A stretch of 64,000 bases of DNA from Hyperoodon ampullatus (lineage: Eukaryota > Chordata > Mammalia > Artiodactyla > Ziphiidae): positions 35,868,338 to 35,932,337 of the forward strand of contig OX457061.1 in NCBI GenBank assembly GCA_949752795.1. The letters are read 5' to 3'. Positions 1 through 24,599 of the stretch are shown piece by piece. The notes beneath the pieces were generated by a model. The model saw only the letters and a program-made list of their open reading frames with translations, did not search any database and was not told the DNA's origin. The number at the start of each line of letters is the position of its first letter. Position 1 is the stretch's first letter. Position numbers and translations under genes: made by a program.

Positions 1-14
1 ACTGCTTCTTTCAG

Positions 15-13284
<13,270 letters not shown>

Positions 13285-13910
13285 GGTCGAAGATGGGCAG
13301 GTAGAACTCTCCAGTCTCCTCTCGGACTCTAGGAGCCTGCGGAGTCCACCACCAGAGGCCCAAGGAGACCCAGATAGGAAATAATAGTAGCAGGCATGGG
13401 TACCATGCTGTTTGTTTCTCAGAAAAAAAAAAAAAAAAAAAGGGCGGAACTCCTGGGGTGGGTGGAAAGTGGATGATGGGAAAGGCAGGGGAGGAAAAAT
13501 GTCAGATAATTGGAGATAACTACTCTTCCTCATGGGGAAAGTTTGTATTATATACTGTACAGGAAAGAATGTCATCCTGTTCAGTTCCTGAATTAGCTGG
13601 CAGCAGAGTAAGACTCTGCTGTATTAAATTTTGATACAAAATGCAGCTGAGAGCTCCATTTTTAATAGAGTTCATTCCCGCCCATTAGGAAAGTAGTGCA
13701 TCTTCCTGTAAGAAGTTTAGCTCAAGCACAGAAAACTACAAAGAAGGGAAAACCATTTATCATCTCCTCACCCAAAGACGGGTGTTGGTTTTTTATTCAA
13801 TATTTCTTTAGTTTAACGCACACTTTTATATTTGTTTGTATTCTACAGAGTTGTGGCTTACTTTATTGATAGAAGGTTTCCAAGGAATAAAATGATAAAT
13901 CAGCAAGGCT
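13285..13910 (+). other. MUSK: MUSK 3' UTR (end uncertain)
   Basis: Sequence after the TGA, still fairly GC-rich at first, then AT-rich. It holds a 19-base A run at 13423-13441, which is internal because unique sequence continues after it. The end is inferred from the AATAAA at 13886. Longer or shorter forms are possible. Confidence 0.55.
13886..13891 (+). promoter_or_regulatory. Candidate MUSK polyadenylation signal AATAAA
   Basis: Canonical hexamer about 600 bases after the stop codon. A T- and GT-rich stretch follows from about 13930 (TTTTTCTGTCTTTGGGTTTC), the usual arrangement of a downstream element. No transcript evidence is available, and AATAAA is common in AT-rich DNA. Confidence 0.4.
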
Positions 13911-15870
13911 ATATTCTTATTGTGATAAGAAATAAGTTCCCTTTTTCTGTCTTTGGGTTTCTTCTTTAGAAGTTTTTCCTTTGTGTGCACTTGTCATGAA
14001 TTTAATCTGCTTATTTTATTCCTACATTTTCTTTTCCGAAAAAACTCTTCTGTGGCTAATTAATTTACCTTTTTCTTTGAAAGTTTTTTTGGTACTTTTT
14101 CTTTGCTCATCTTTATTTCTTCCTTTTTTCAGAACTCGGTTCTTTTTTGGTTATTTAGCTATTTTTTCTTTTTATTTCCTCCATACAACAAACACCCTGG
14201 CAGAAATAATAACTTTCTAAATAACATTGTAGACTATTATGTATATACCTTTTGCAAAGTATTACCATTTTCTTCTGCACTTGCTTTTGAAGCCACACAT
14301 TTTAAAGTTGTCATCCATTAATTTTATTGCTACAGTCTATTAAATCTCTTTATAAAGCATAGCTTATAATATGGGATTTTACAAGATGCTCTTGTGGCTC
14401 TGAGTTATTTCAAACCTGATGTTTGTGCATTCTGACATTTTTTTCCTTCTAGAAACCAATTTGATAGGCAGTAGAATTAATGTAGGGCTGCTTATCAACT
14501 TTCTGCATGACTATTCACCTATCTTGTTACATCTTATGATTCTTACAAAGAAAAAAAACCCTCTGGAAGTCAGATTCTTGGTGCACAAGATTTCTCAGTG
14601 GTGCCCACACAATATAGCTTTATCTGAGGCCAACATGGATGATATGAGTCTCTCCTGATATAGTATGAACCCAAATTCTCCTAAAAAGCAAATAAACAGG
14701 GAAGAGAAAATAGCAGTCTACCCTATATCAGCTTACTTTCATTCAACCTAACTGGTAGTTAGGGCAAGAGAGAAATGGTCTGAATTCTTGAAAGTAGATT
14801 TTCAACTGCTTCTGGAAGGCTCTACCTAAAATCTCCAAATGCACCTGCATGCAAAAACTTTTTCATCTTTGCTGGAAAACCTGCCATTTTCTTGTTCATA
14901 GTCATTCCAGGCAACCAAGACAAAAACACAGACTTGTCCCTCTCCTTCACCCATGAAAACTCTATCAGTTTACTTTCTAAAATTCTCCTGGACACACTAC
15001 CTCCCCTTCAGTCTGGCTGCCCATTACTCACACTCTATCACTGCCTGTTGTCTCATCTTTCTACCATTACAAGGCAGAGAAGACTCCATGGGCTACAACA
15101 ATACGTGCTTACTAACAATTCTGATTTACAAATAAGGAAGCCAGAAGTTAGCACTGAGACCTTGAGAGGTGCCTTAGGTTAAAGTCATGATGGTAAGTCC
15201 AAAGTTAAGACAGTCATCCAAAGGGCTAGATGAGGAATAAGGTTGCAGCATGAGTCAAGCAGCCAAGTGGCCAGCAAAGCAGAAAACTTGGAGAGGGCCA
15301 CCATCAAGTCTGGAAGTTTCCCATAGTTATCCATGGCATGACACATGTGTGTGTCATATATGCTCTGCAAACGTCAAAGACATCTTCAGTTTTCCTCAGC
15401 TGACAGAGTTTTATTATAAAAGAAAGACATGGAAGTCAGGCTAATCAGAAAAACTACTCCATAGAAAAGCAGGGTCAGGACAGTTAGAGTTACTTGGAGG
15501 ACCTGCCATGGGGTTAGTGCTGCTGGGAACGTGTTGCCCCTCAGAACGGTTTCCATTGCCCTGTTCTACTGTCTGCTGCTTTGAGCTGTGCTGTTTCCCT
15601 CGCCATTGCTGGATAACTGCCCTTACTTTCCTGTCTCTTCTGCATGCCTTCCACAGCCTCATAGATTCTCTGTGTGTCTTTTAGGCTCTGCTATTTAAGA
15701 TTTCAAAGCAAAAAAGTCAGAGAGACATAGGTAACTACAGTCAGTAAATGAGTACGTGAGCAAGAAAGGAACTGTTGTATAGACCATCCAATTTTACTAA
15801 ATATTTAAAGGAACTGAAGGCTAAAATAACAACTAGAAATCCATTATAGTAACAATAGTAATAAGAGTAA
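13911..15870. other. Intergenic, AT-rich, no gene recognised
   Basis: Downstream of the MUSK poly(A) region. T-rich at 13960-14180. Only the L2-like patch at 14900-15080 is recognisable. No open frame longer than about 96 codons and no coding signature. Confidence 0.6.
14900..15080 (+). mobile_element. L2-like fragment
   Basis: C/T-rich text with the L2 pattern (tcagttctacctt...aatatctcttgaa-like, then a 'ctgcc...cctgttgtctcatc' section). Short and diverged; family assignment is from pattern only. Confidence 0.4.
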
Positions 15871-15871
15871 T

Positions 15872-15912
15872 ACCATGAGCTAGCATTTACTGAATTCTTA
15901 CTCTAAGGCCTA
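15872..15912 (-). repeat. MIR, outer fragment (split element)
   Basis: 'AGCTAGCATTTACTGAATTC' and the following TTACTCTAAGGCC match the terminal part of a minus-strand MIR. The rest of the element resumes at about 16936, after an L1 insertion. Confidence 0.55.
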
Positions 15913-16935
15913 TATATATATATATATTTTTTTTAAGCTGGTAGGAATATTTAATTGGCATTTTGATAAATTGGCAGAGTCTGCTGGCTGTGGACTAGTG
16001 TAAGAGTGAAAAAATCCTGAAGGGTACAGATTTAAGGAAACCCCATAACTTTTGTGAGGTTTACCTCCAAGAACTTGACCAGGTATCATGTAACAAAGTC
16101 CTACATTCCATGGGAATTTGACAGTCTTGTCTCAGCTAGTGGAAGAAAATTACTGCTTAGTCCAGATTCTTCCAGCTTTTATGTCTCACCTGAGGAGAAA
16201 CATTTCAGTTAAAAGGGGTGAGGACTTCAAGGACATAGATTGGGGATGATATAGCTAGGGAAGCAAGTAAGTGGCAGTGGGGAGAAAGCTATATACAGGA
16301 GAAACACTTCTGAAGGTTAAAGGCTCTGATGAAAAGAAAAAGTAAACATGTAAGAACAGATGGATAATATAAGCAGAGATATTGAAAGTCTAAAAAAAAG
16401 AAATGCTAGAAATAAAAATACTGTAACGAAAATGAAAGATATTTTTCATGGACTCATCAGTAGAATGGACATAGCTGAGAAAAGAATCAGGGAGCTTGAA
16501 GATACGTCAGTGGAAATGCCCACAACTGAAATGTAACAAGAAAAAAAAAGAGCCCTGAATATCCAACAACTGTGGGACAATTTCAAAAGGTATAACATGC
16601 ACAATTGGAATGCCAGAAGGAAAAGAATAAGACTAGAACAAAAGAAATATTTGAAGTAATATTTGCAAAGAATATTTCAAAATTTGATGTTTACAAAACC
16701 ACAAATGCAGGAAGTTCATGCGGAACAAACACCAAAATTTCTGTACCTAGGCATATCATATTAAACTGAAGAATACTGAAGACAAACATAAAATTTTGAA
16801 AGTAGCCTGAAGGGGGCCAGGAGGGAATGAGACAACCTACGAGTATAAGAATTACATCGAACTTCTCTATAATGCACACAAGTGAGAGAGTTGTATATTT
16901 TTAAATTGAAGTAAATATATTAACTTAAAACATAC
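15913..16935 (+). mobile_element. L1 fragment with decayed ORF1, inserted in a MIR
   Basis: From about 16330 to 16890 the text follows mammalian L1 ORF1 (phrases such as ATGGACTCATCAGTAGAATG, AGAATCAGGGAGCTTGAAGA and TAGGCATATCATATTAAACT). Several stops and indels break the frame. The part before 16330 is less certain and may be L1 5' sequence. Confidence 0.65.
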
Positions 16936-17080
16936 AATATCCCTGTGATGTCAGTACTATCATTATGCCCATTTTTTAGGTGAGGAAACAGGCACAGAGA
17001 GATTGTGTAACTGGCCTTAAGCACACAGAGCAGCAGAGCCTAGGTTGTGACCAAAAGACGGTGAACTCTCAATCATCATG
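16936..17080 (-). repeat. MIR, inner fragment (split element)
   Basis: Contains 'GGTGAGGAAACAGGCACAGA' and the following 'gtaactggcc...cacagagcagcagagcc', the conserved core of MIR in reverse. Continuous with the fragment at 15872 once the L1 is removed. Confidence 0.7.
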
Positions 17081-18610
17081 CTGAGGTGCTTCCGATGATT
17101 ACAGAGGGAACAACTGAAACACAATGACTCTGTGGAGGTGAGTTATAATTTGCATGTAGCTTCAAAGCATACACCATACCCCTTATACTCCTGATTTCCT
17201 ATCCCAGTCTTTTCATTGAATAGCAAAAAAGTATATTTTAGCATTGTTAATTTAATCAAAAAATCCAATTGATGGCATGTGTATTTTTTTTTGTTAGCTC
17301 TAAATGCATTTTCAAGTTTTGTCAAGATCACTGTCCTATTTCCTTAGTGGTCATCCCAAGGTTCTGTGCCTCAGGGACATAGGCCCAGTATTTACCAGTA
17401 TTGTTTTCCTTTTTAAATACAGATTTTTTTTTTTCCCATTGTAAAATCATTGTATAAATTCAAAAAGATCAGGAGAGAGACTCACAGGGTCATTGTTACC
17501 AAGTGTCAGGACAGGCACCAGTGAAGCACCCACAAGTGATGTTAAATGGTTGAATATCAAACAAGACAAGAGTTCCAGGGCACCAAAAGAACACATTCCC
17601 TGGTATCGTGATAGAGCAGAAAAGGAGCACTCCTTCCACTTTGCAGGATATTATAAACCTGTTCTATATCATTAACTATTTTTCTAAAAGTTCAATTTCT
17701 GAATAATATTCCATTTTATGGATATACCATAATTTAATTAATTTCTTATTTTTAAAATATTTGAGTTTTTTAAGTGAAACATTTGAGTTTTTTCCAGTTT
17801 TCACTATTACAAACAATATTATTGGTCATCCTCATTTGCACAAGCCCATAAGTATCTCCTATGGAAATTCTGAAAAAGGGAACATCCAAGCCAAATGGCA
17901 TGAACAAAATTAAGGCTTTTGTTTGTCATATTCTCTAGGAACACTGTTCCCATCTCTGTGCTGTACAACGGATCTCATAGCCCTAAACTTTTGCTGTCAT
18001 ACATAGAGAATTAATTCTCTATTTTTTACAAGGCTTTTTTCTACTTGGTTATAGAAAAAGATGATCTCATTTTGATTTTATTTTTAAATTACTAGTGAGG
18101 TTGAATTTTTCTTGTTCCCGGGTCATTTATAGTTCTTGTTTGGGGAATAATCTATAACTCATTTTTCTATTGCACAGTTCATTTTCTAATTGATTTGTAA
18201 GTCATTTTATTTAATAAATAGTAAACTTTTGTCATGTTGCACTAAAGAGAAAATACATATATACTTTTATTTTAAAATAGCATTTGCTTTATCATTGCAA
18301 AAGCAATATTAGTTTATTTTTTTGAAGAGAAAAAATAATAAGCAACAATATACAAATAATAAAGAAAATGAAAAAACACCAACCAGTGGTAACTAACATT
18401 AACTCATGATAAATATTGTTCCAGTCTTTTTCATGTAGGTAGGTAGGTAAATAGGTAGATGAGAGATAGAGCTATAGAGAAAAACAGATAGATAACCCTT
18501 TAAAATGAAAACAAGATCATACTGTTTTATTGTTTAAAGCTTTGTTTTTAATCACTGAGTGTATCAAACATCTTCAATATCAACAAGTATTCATGTGCAA
18601 CATCAGTTTT
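17081..18610. other. Intergenic, AT-rich, with faint L1-like stretches
   Basis: Around 17690-17900 the text ('AATATTCCATTTTATGGATA') resembles the reverse strand of L1 ORF2 3' sequence. A small GTAG/GATA repeat lies at 18435-18500. No gene seen. Confidence 0.5.
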
Positions 18611-18822
18611 GATGATTGAATAATATTCTATTATATGAACTTACCATTTACTTAACTATTATTCCACTGTTGGACATTTGGTTTATTTCTCTTTTTTTGT
18701 TATAAAATACAGTATTTTGATAATCCTGTTGCTAAATTTTGTGAGCATCTATATCGAGTGATTTCTTAATGTATAATTCCTAGAAATATCGATAGAATTT
18801 CTAGATCAAAGGGTATATATAC
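18611..18822 (+). repeat. 212-bp direct repeat, left copy
   Basis: Starts GATGATTGAATAATATTC and ends AAGGGTATATATAC. Matches 19041-19252 base for base at an offset of 430, with five substitutions and no indel. It abuts the A-tail end of the SINE at 18823. Confidence 0.98.
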
Positions 18823-19040
18823 ATTTTTTTTTTTTTTTTTTTTTTTTTTGCGGTATGTGGGCCTCTCACTGTTGTGGCCTCTCCCATCGCGGAGCATGGC
18901 TCTGGATGCACAGGCTCAGCGGCCATGGCTCACGGGCCTAGCCGCTCCATGGCATGTGGGATCTTCCCAGACCGGGGCACGAACCCGTATCCCCTGCATC
19001 AGCAGGCAGACTCTCAACCACTGCGCCACCAGGGAAGCCC
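18823..19040 (-). mobile_element. CHR-2-like SINE between 212-bp direct repeats
   Basis: T run at left (A tail on the minus strand) and tRNA-like head at right (CACCAGGGAAGCCC) ending exactly where the second repeat copy begins. The topology is that of a retroposon with its target-site duplication, but the duplication is 212 bp long. Confidence 0.95.
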
Positions 19041-19252
19041 GATGATTGAATAATATTCTATTATATGAACTTACAATTTACTTAACTATTATTCCACTGG
19101 TGGACATTTGGTTTATTTCTATTTTTTTGTTATAAAATACAGTATTTTGATAATCCTGTTGCTAAATTTTGTGAGCATCTGTCTCGAGTGATTTCTTAAT
19201 GTATAATTCCTAGAAATATCGATAGAATTTCTAGATCAAAGGGTATATATAC
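19041..19252 (+). repeat. 212-bp direct repeat, right copy
   Basis: Second copy of 18611-18822, about 97.6% identical (5 of 212 positions differ). The underlying sequence looks like diverged L1-type DNA, which continues rightward past 19252 without a partner on the left. Confidence 0.98.
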
Positions 19253-19597
19253 TTTTAATGCTTTTAATACATTGACAAATTACTTCCTGAATTATTTTGT
19301 CAATATATAATCTTCCAGCTAGATGAGAGCCTTTTTCTTTCAACCTCACCAATACTGAGCATGAGCATTTTAATAATTGCCAACATAACAGTTTAAGTTT
19401 TTATTTTGTAGCTTATGCTTACATTTCTTTAAATAAGATAAGGCTGAACAATTTTTCAATGTTTTGAGGACAGTTGATTTACTCTGTGATTTGCCTCCTA
19501 TTGTTATTTTTCTATTGGGTATATCTCTTTCTTATTGCTTTATAAAAATGCTTTATATATTGAGTTAAAGTTTGTCATACATGTTTCAACCACTTTT

Positions 19598-19815
19598 TTT
19601 TTTTTTTTTTTTTTTTTGTTGTTGTGGTACGCGGGCCTCTCACTGTTGTGGCCTCTCCCGCTGCGGAGCACAGGCCCCGGACGCACAGGCTCAGCAGCCA
19701 TGGCCCACGGGCCCAGCCGCTCCGCGGCATATGGGATCCTCCCAGACCGGGGCACGAACCCGTATCCCCTGCATCGGCAGGCGGACTCTCAACCACTGCG
19801 CCACCAGGGAGGCCC
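19598..19815 (-). mobile_element. CHR-2-like SINE
   Basis: T run then a GTTGTTGTGGTACGCGGGCC-type tail, with the head at right (CCACCAGGGAGGCCC). Perfect 12-bp duplication TCAACCACTTTT at 19586-19597 and 19816-19827, a normal length for this family and a useful contrast to its neighbour. Confidence 0.96.
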
Positions 19816-19827
19816 TCAACCACTTTT

Positions 19828-20545
19828 GTAATGCTAAAAATGTATACTTCTATTTGTCTTTTACTATCAGATTTTATTAATCAGGAAAGAATGTTGAATT
19901 TTGAGTCTACTGAGATGATTATGGCTTTTTCCTTAATCTGTCAACATGTAGAAATGTAAGAATTGATTTCCTAATGTTGAAATGTTGTTATGTTCTGAGA
20001 ATAAATGCTCTTTGGGGGTCATATCAGTCTTTTAATTTACTACCAAATCTGTTTTATTAACATTTATTTGCATCAATATTTATAAATTCATGAAATTAAA
20101 AGTTTATCATTTTCGTCTCTGTTAGAGTTTGGTATCAGTATTATGATAGTTTCCAAAACTTAGGAGTTTCTTCCTTTGGATCTTGGTTAGTTTTTAAAAA
20201 ATAACTGTTACTTATTAATAAAAACAATACATAGACATGATCTTTTAAACACTCATAAGAAGTGTACAAATAAAAAATAAAAAGTCCCCTCTTCCAAATC
20301 ATCTCTAGTTCCAGCCTAAGTACAAACCACTTTACCCATTTCTAGTTTCAGTTCTGCTGGCAATGACCAATGCAATTCTAACAAATATACTTAATCTCTT
20401 TCTGAATTGATCAATTAAAAAAGGTGTGTAATATCTCCCTTCACAAAAGATGCAGGTTAGAGCACTTTTACTCAAACCCCTCTCGATTTTAAGTTATTTT
20501 AGTTAACTTCTTATTATCAATCATGTTATTTATCCATATAATTTT
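19828..20545. other. Intergenic, AT-rich, no gene recognised
   Basis: Nothing coding. The part around 20210-20420 has the look of an old repeat, but I cannot name it. Confidence 0.5.
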
Positions 20546-20563
20546 AAAAAATACACTTAAACA

Positions 20564-21263
20564 TCAGTGTATTAAAAATACAGTTAAACATCAGTCTCCC
20601 AAGGCAACAGACATGAAAGCAAAAATAAACAAATGGGACCTAATCGAACTTACAAGCTTTTGTACAGCAAAGGAAACCATAAACAAAACAAAAAGACAAC
20701 CTACAGATGGGGAGAAAATGCGACTGACAAGGGCTTAATTTCCAAAATATACAAACAGCTCATACAACTCCATAACAAAAAGAACAAACAACCCAATCGA
20801 AAAATGGGCAGAAGACCTAAATAGACATTTTTCCAAAGAAGACATACAGATGGCCAACAGGCACATGAAAAGATGTTCAACATCAATAATTATTAGAGAA
20901 ATGCAAATCAAAACTACAATGAGGTACCACCTCACACTGGTCAGAACGGCAATCATTAAAAAGTCTACAATGAACAAATGTTAGAGAGGGTGTGGAGAAA
21001 AGGGAACCCTCCTACACTGTTGGTGGAAATGTAAATTGGTACAGCCACTATGGAAAACAGTACGGAGGTTCCTTTAAAAAACTAAAAATAGAGTTGCCAT
21101 ATAATCTAGCAATCCCACTCCTGGTCGTATATCCTGAGAAAACTATAATTCAGAAAGATACATGCACCCCAATGTTCATTGCAGCACTATTTACAATAGC
21201 AAGACATGGAAAAAACCTAAATGTCCATCGACAGATGGGTGGATAAAGAAGATGTGGTATATA

Positions 21264-21317
<54 letters not shown>

Positions 21318-21775
21318 GGAATACTATTCAGCCATAAAAAAGAATGAAATAATGCCATTTGTAGCAACATGGATGGACTTAGAGATTATCATACTAAGTG
21401 CAGTAAGTCAGCCAGAGAAAGACAAATACCATATGATATCACCTATATGTTGAATCTAAAATATGACACAAATGAACATATCTACAAAACGGAACCAGAC
21501 TCATAGACATAGAGAACAGACCTGTTGTTGCCAAGGAGGAGGGAGGTGGGGGAGGGATGGACTAGGAGTTTGGGGTTAGCAGATGCAAACTAATATACAG
21601 AGAATGGGTAAAAAACAAGGTCCTACTGTATAGCACAGGGAACTATATTCAATATCCTATGATAAACCACACGAATATGAGAATGTATATATATATATGT
21701 AAAACTGAATCACTTTGCCGTACAGTAGGAATTAACACAATATTGTAAATCAACTATACTTCAATAAAATAAACA
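20564..21775 (+). mobile_element. 5'-truncated L1 with 3' end of ORF2 and 3' UTR
   Basis: Begins in the C-terminal part of ORF2 (matching the L1 [19 protein letters not shown] motif) and runs through the Cys-rich tail to a 3' UTR ending in CTTCAATAAAATAAAC. Frameshifts break ORF2 near 20730 and later, so it is inactive. The flank TTTAAAAAATACACTTAAAC occurs at about 20543 and 21776. An internal (TA)n tract lies at 21273-21316. Confidence 0.9.
21273..21316. repeat. (TA)n microsatellite inside the L1
   Basis: About 20 TA units following GTGTGTG within the ORF2 region of the L1; such tracts are often length-polymorphic. Confidence 0.95.
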
Positions 21776-21891
21776 TTTAAAAAATACACTTAAACAAAGG
21801 CTATCCATTGATTCTGGACTATGTTAGATACAACTGAAGCTCACACACTTCCTTCTATCACTTTTTCTGTTTCCCCCTATGTTCTATCACC

Positions 21892-21950
21892 TGTTTCTAT
21901 GCTGTACAGCTTTTTCTATACTGTCCAGCTGTTTCTATGCTGTCAGGATC
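21892..21950. repeat. Three-copy 19-20-bp tandem repeat
   Basis: Units close to TGTTTCTATGCTGTACAGCT repeated at 21892, 21912 and 21931 with a few substitutions. Confidence 0.8.
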
Positions 21951-22320
21951 TATAATGTTTGCATTTTTTTCTGCAACAAATTAAGATTTGAGTGTTGACT
22001 CTAGGTTGATTCTAAGCTTGAAAAAAAAAAACAATGCCTACAACAGTGTGATTATGTAATACTCATGCATTGCCACACCAATTATTTAATTATTTTAACT
22101 TGATAATCTATTTCAATATCCATTAATTCTTTTTATTTCCTCTATTTTATGGATGAAGTGTCATTTAAAATATCACAGAATTTTATGTTCTCTTCTGTTC
22201 TTAACATTCTTTTTTTTCTTCCTCTTTCTTCTGCCTCCTCCTCATGCTTTTGTTTTTCAGAAATGTCTGGTGATGGTTGATTTAACATACATCATTGCAA
22301 ATGAAGAGTTGTTTTGATTC

Positions 22321-22355
22321 ATATAGGTGGCAGGAGTAGTTCCTGCCACCTATAT
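22321..22355. repeat. Perfect 15-bp inverted repeat (hairpin)
   Basis: Arm ATATAGGTGGCAGGA at 22321-22335, spacer GTAGT, complementary arm TCCTGCCACCTATAT at 22341-22355. No mismatch; pairing stops immediately outside the arms. Confidence 0.97.
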
Positions 22356-23139
22356 AGTTGTAGTTCCTCTGCAATTTTGTTGGAATGTTTATGCAACACG
22401 GCCTCTCTTTAACGGGATGGCTCCCCGTGGGCTCTGCATATGTGCTTTGTGGGGAGGACTTAGGCAGGCTGAGTTAGAAATCCCACAGTTGCCAAAGTGA
22501 TCAAAAGACTCTACTCTGAGGACATAACGCTTTGGCATATTTCACTCCTGGAGAGAGCTTTTATTCCTTCGCCCCTTCCATCCCCAGTGAGAGTCTAAGC
22601 TTCTCCCCCTATTCTCCTCTTCCTCCCTACCTAGATTCAACACACACAACAAGTACCCTTCCCAGGCAAATCTTCCAGTCTATTCAGAGAGCATTTCGTG
22701 GGGCTCCAGCTGGTGGGAAAGCCTCTCAGTCCACCTATTCTATATATAAGCCTCACGTTGCTCGCCCTGATTGACAGCCCAGAGCCCATCCCTGCCCTCT
22801 GCATCTGCTGACTCAGAGCCTGGAGTCTTTATTCATGCGAGATCATTTCCCACCTCCCTTGAGAGCTGGCTCCTGTGTGCTGCAGGCTGTAGTTTACTGT
22901 TTGCTGTGTTATTCATGCATAAGAACATTAGATACCTTCTGCTTTCCAAATATTTGTCAACATGATGGCACTTAGATTGGTTTCGACATGTACATAGATT
23001 TATTCTTATTCACATACATTTACTGTCACATCAATGAAATCTTGGGAGGAAAGGAAAGGAAGGGGTTCAGCCAGCCTACCATTTTGACTGAGAAGCCTCT
23101 CTGGAATAGTTGGTAGTTTAGGAATTATCTGCTCCCTCC

Positions 23140-23450
23140 TCCTCAATCTTCTTTGTTGATTCTTTCTTTCCTCCCTCCTTCTCCTAGCCTCTTAAGATTG
23201 GAACATGCCACAGCTCAATCCTTGGGCTTCATCTCTCTTTTATGTATGGTCTCCCTTAGTGATTGCATCCGGTCATCTCAATCATGGCTGTAAATACCAG
23301 CTAGATGCCAACATTTTTATCTTTAGCTCAAACCTCTCTCCCCAGTTTCATACTCGTATTTCTAAGGACCTATTATAGACGAGAGCTTCAAATTGTCCCC
23401 CCCAGAGCCAGGCTCTCTGCTCTATTTCTATGCTTGATCTACAGTCAAAG
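23140..23450 (+). mobile_element. L2-like fragment
   Basis: Text such as TCTCAATCATGGCTGTAAAT followed by 'accagctagatgcc...ctcaaacctctctcc' follows the LINE-2 ORF2 3' region. Diverged, no frame. Confidence 0.6.
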
Positions 23451-24073
23451 CTGAAAAGTGCTTCACAGCTTGGTATTGCCTCTCATGTCAGGGAGGAGTC
23501 TTAGAGCCTCTCCAAAATGAGAGGACACTTGGTGTCCGGGTGCTGCACTTTTTCTCAAGAGGGCAGATTGTGTCCATTTTAATAGCTTCCAATACCCTCT
23601 CCCATTTCTATTACAGCTGGCAGAAATTCACCAGTTTCTTGCCCGGAGCTGTTACCCATTCCTGTTTTGCAACACTGATACGCATGTTTCCTTTTAAACA
23701 TGGTCTACGTGCCACTTTAGGAGAAGTGGGGAGGGGAGAACTTGATGCTGTGCTCATTTCACCACTTTAACCAAAATCTTCCTTATTGTGGGGAGGATTT
23801 ACCCTGTCCTTGTGGATTCAAATCGTCACAGAACATGTATTTCAGGTCACCATTCTTTTACTTGTTTTAGATCTACTTAAGTAGCATAGACACCAAGATA
23901 TATGCACGTATAGACCTTTACTTGGGCCCTGATCACCATGGAAACGACAGCACCACTCACTCAGTGGCTTTTGGTCCTGTGAGTCATCACATCATCATGA
24001 TGTAGTGGGAAATTACAACAGCAGGGAAGACTCATAGGCGTGACGGTCTGATTTTTAAAAAAGTCTTTGCCAC

Positions 24074-24430
24074 TCAGCCATAAAAAAAGAGTGAATGCCA
24101 TTTGCACCAACATGGATGGTCCTAGAGATTATCATATTTAGTGAAGTAAGTCAGACATAGAAAGACAAATACATGATGTTGCTTATATGTGGAATCTAAA
24201 AAAAAAAATGATACAAATGAACTTATTTACAAAACAGAAATAGATCCACATAGAAAACAAATTTATGGTTACCAAAGGGGAAAGATGGGGAGGGATAAAT
24301 TAGGAGTTTGGGATTAACATATACACACTACTATATATAAAATAGATAGCAAACAAGGACCCACTGTATAGCACAGGAAGCTATACTCAATATTTTGTAA
24401 TAATCTACAAGAGAAAAGAATCTGAATATG

Positions 24431-24465
<35 letters not shown>

Positions 24466-24578
24466 AACTGATTCACGTTACTATACACCTGAAACTAACA
24501 CAACATTGTAAATCAACTATACTTCAATAAAAAATAATTTAATAATAAGATTAAAAATTATAAAAAGTTTAAAAAAAG
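24074..24578 (+). mobile_element. L1 3' end (end of ORF2 plus 3' UTR)
   Basis: Starts at CTCAGCCATAAAAAAAGAGT and ends with CAACTATACTTCAATAAAAA. The target duplication AAAGTCTTTGCCA is visible at about 24060-24072 and 24586-24598. Carries a (TG)n tract at 24441-24466. Same subfamily and orientation as the copies at 20564, 29711 and 40813. Confidence 0.9.
24441..24466. repeat. (TG)n microsatellite
   Basis: About 12 TG units after (TA)n within the L1 3' UTR. Confidence 0.95.
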
Positions 24579-24599
24579 TTTTTAAAGTCTTTGCCAGTG

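Larger units (their letters stand above)
21800..24055. other. Intergenic region with L2 fragment and a GC-richer patch
   Basis: Mostly unassigned. Holds a perfect inverted repeat (22321-22355), a C/T-rich, GC-richer segment (22530-22900) and an L2-like stretch (23140-23450). No convincing open frame. Confidence 0.6.

Noticed and set aside
13423..13441. A run after the MUSK stop as the tail of a processed retrocopy
   Set aside because: Introns are present in the gene and unrelated sequence continues after the run, so it is an internal homopolymer in the 3' UTR.
20523..21453. L1 ORF2 frames as an active reverse transcriptase
   Set aside because: Only the last part of ORF2 is present, with frameshifts; the endonuclease and catalytic RT motifs are missing.
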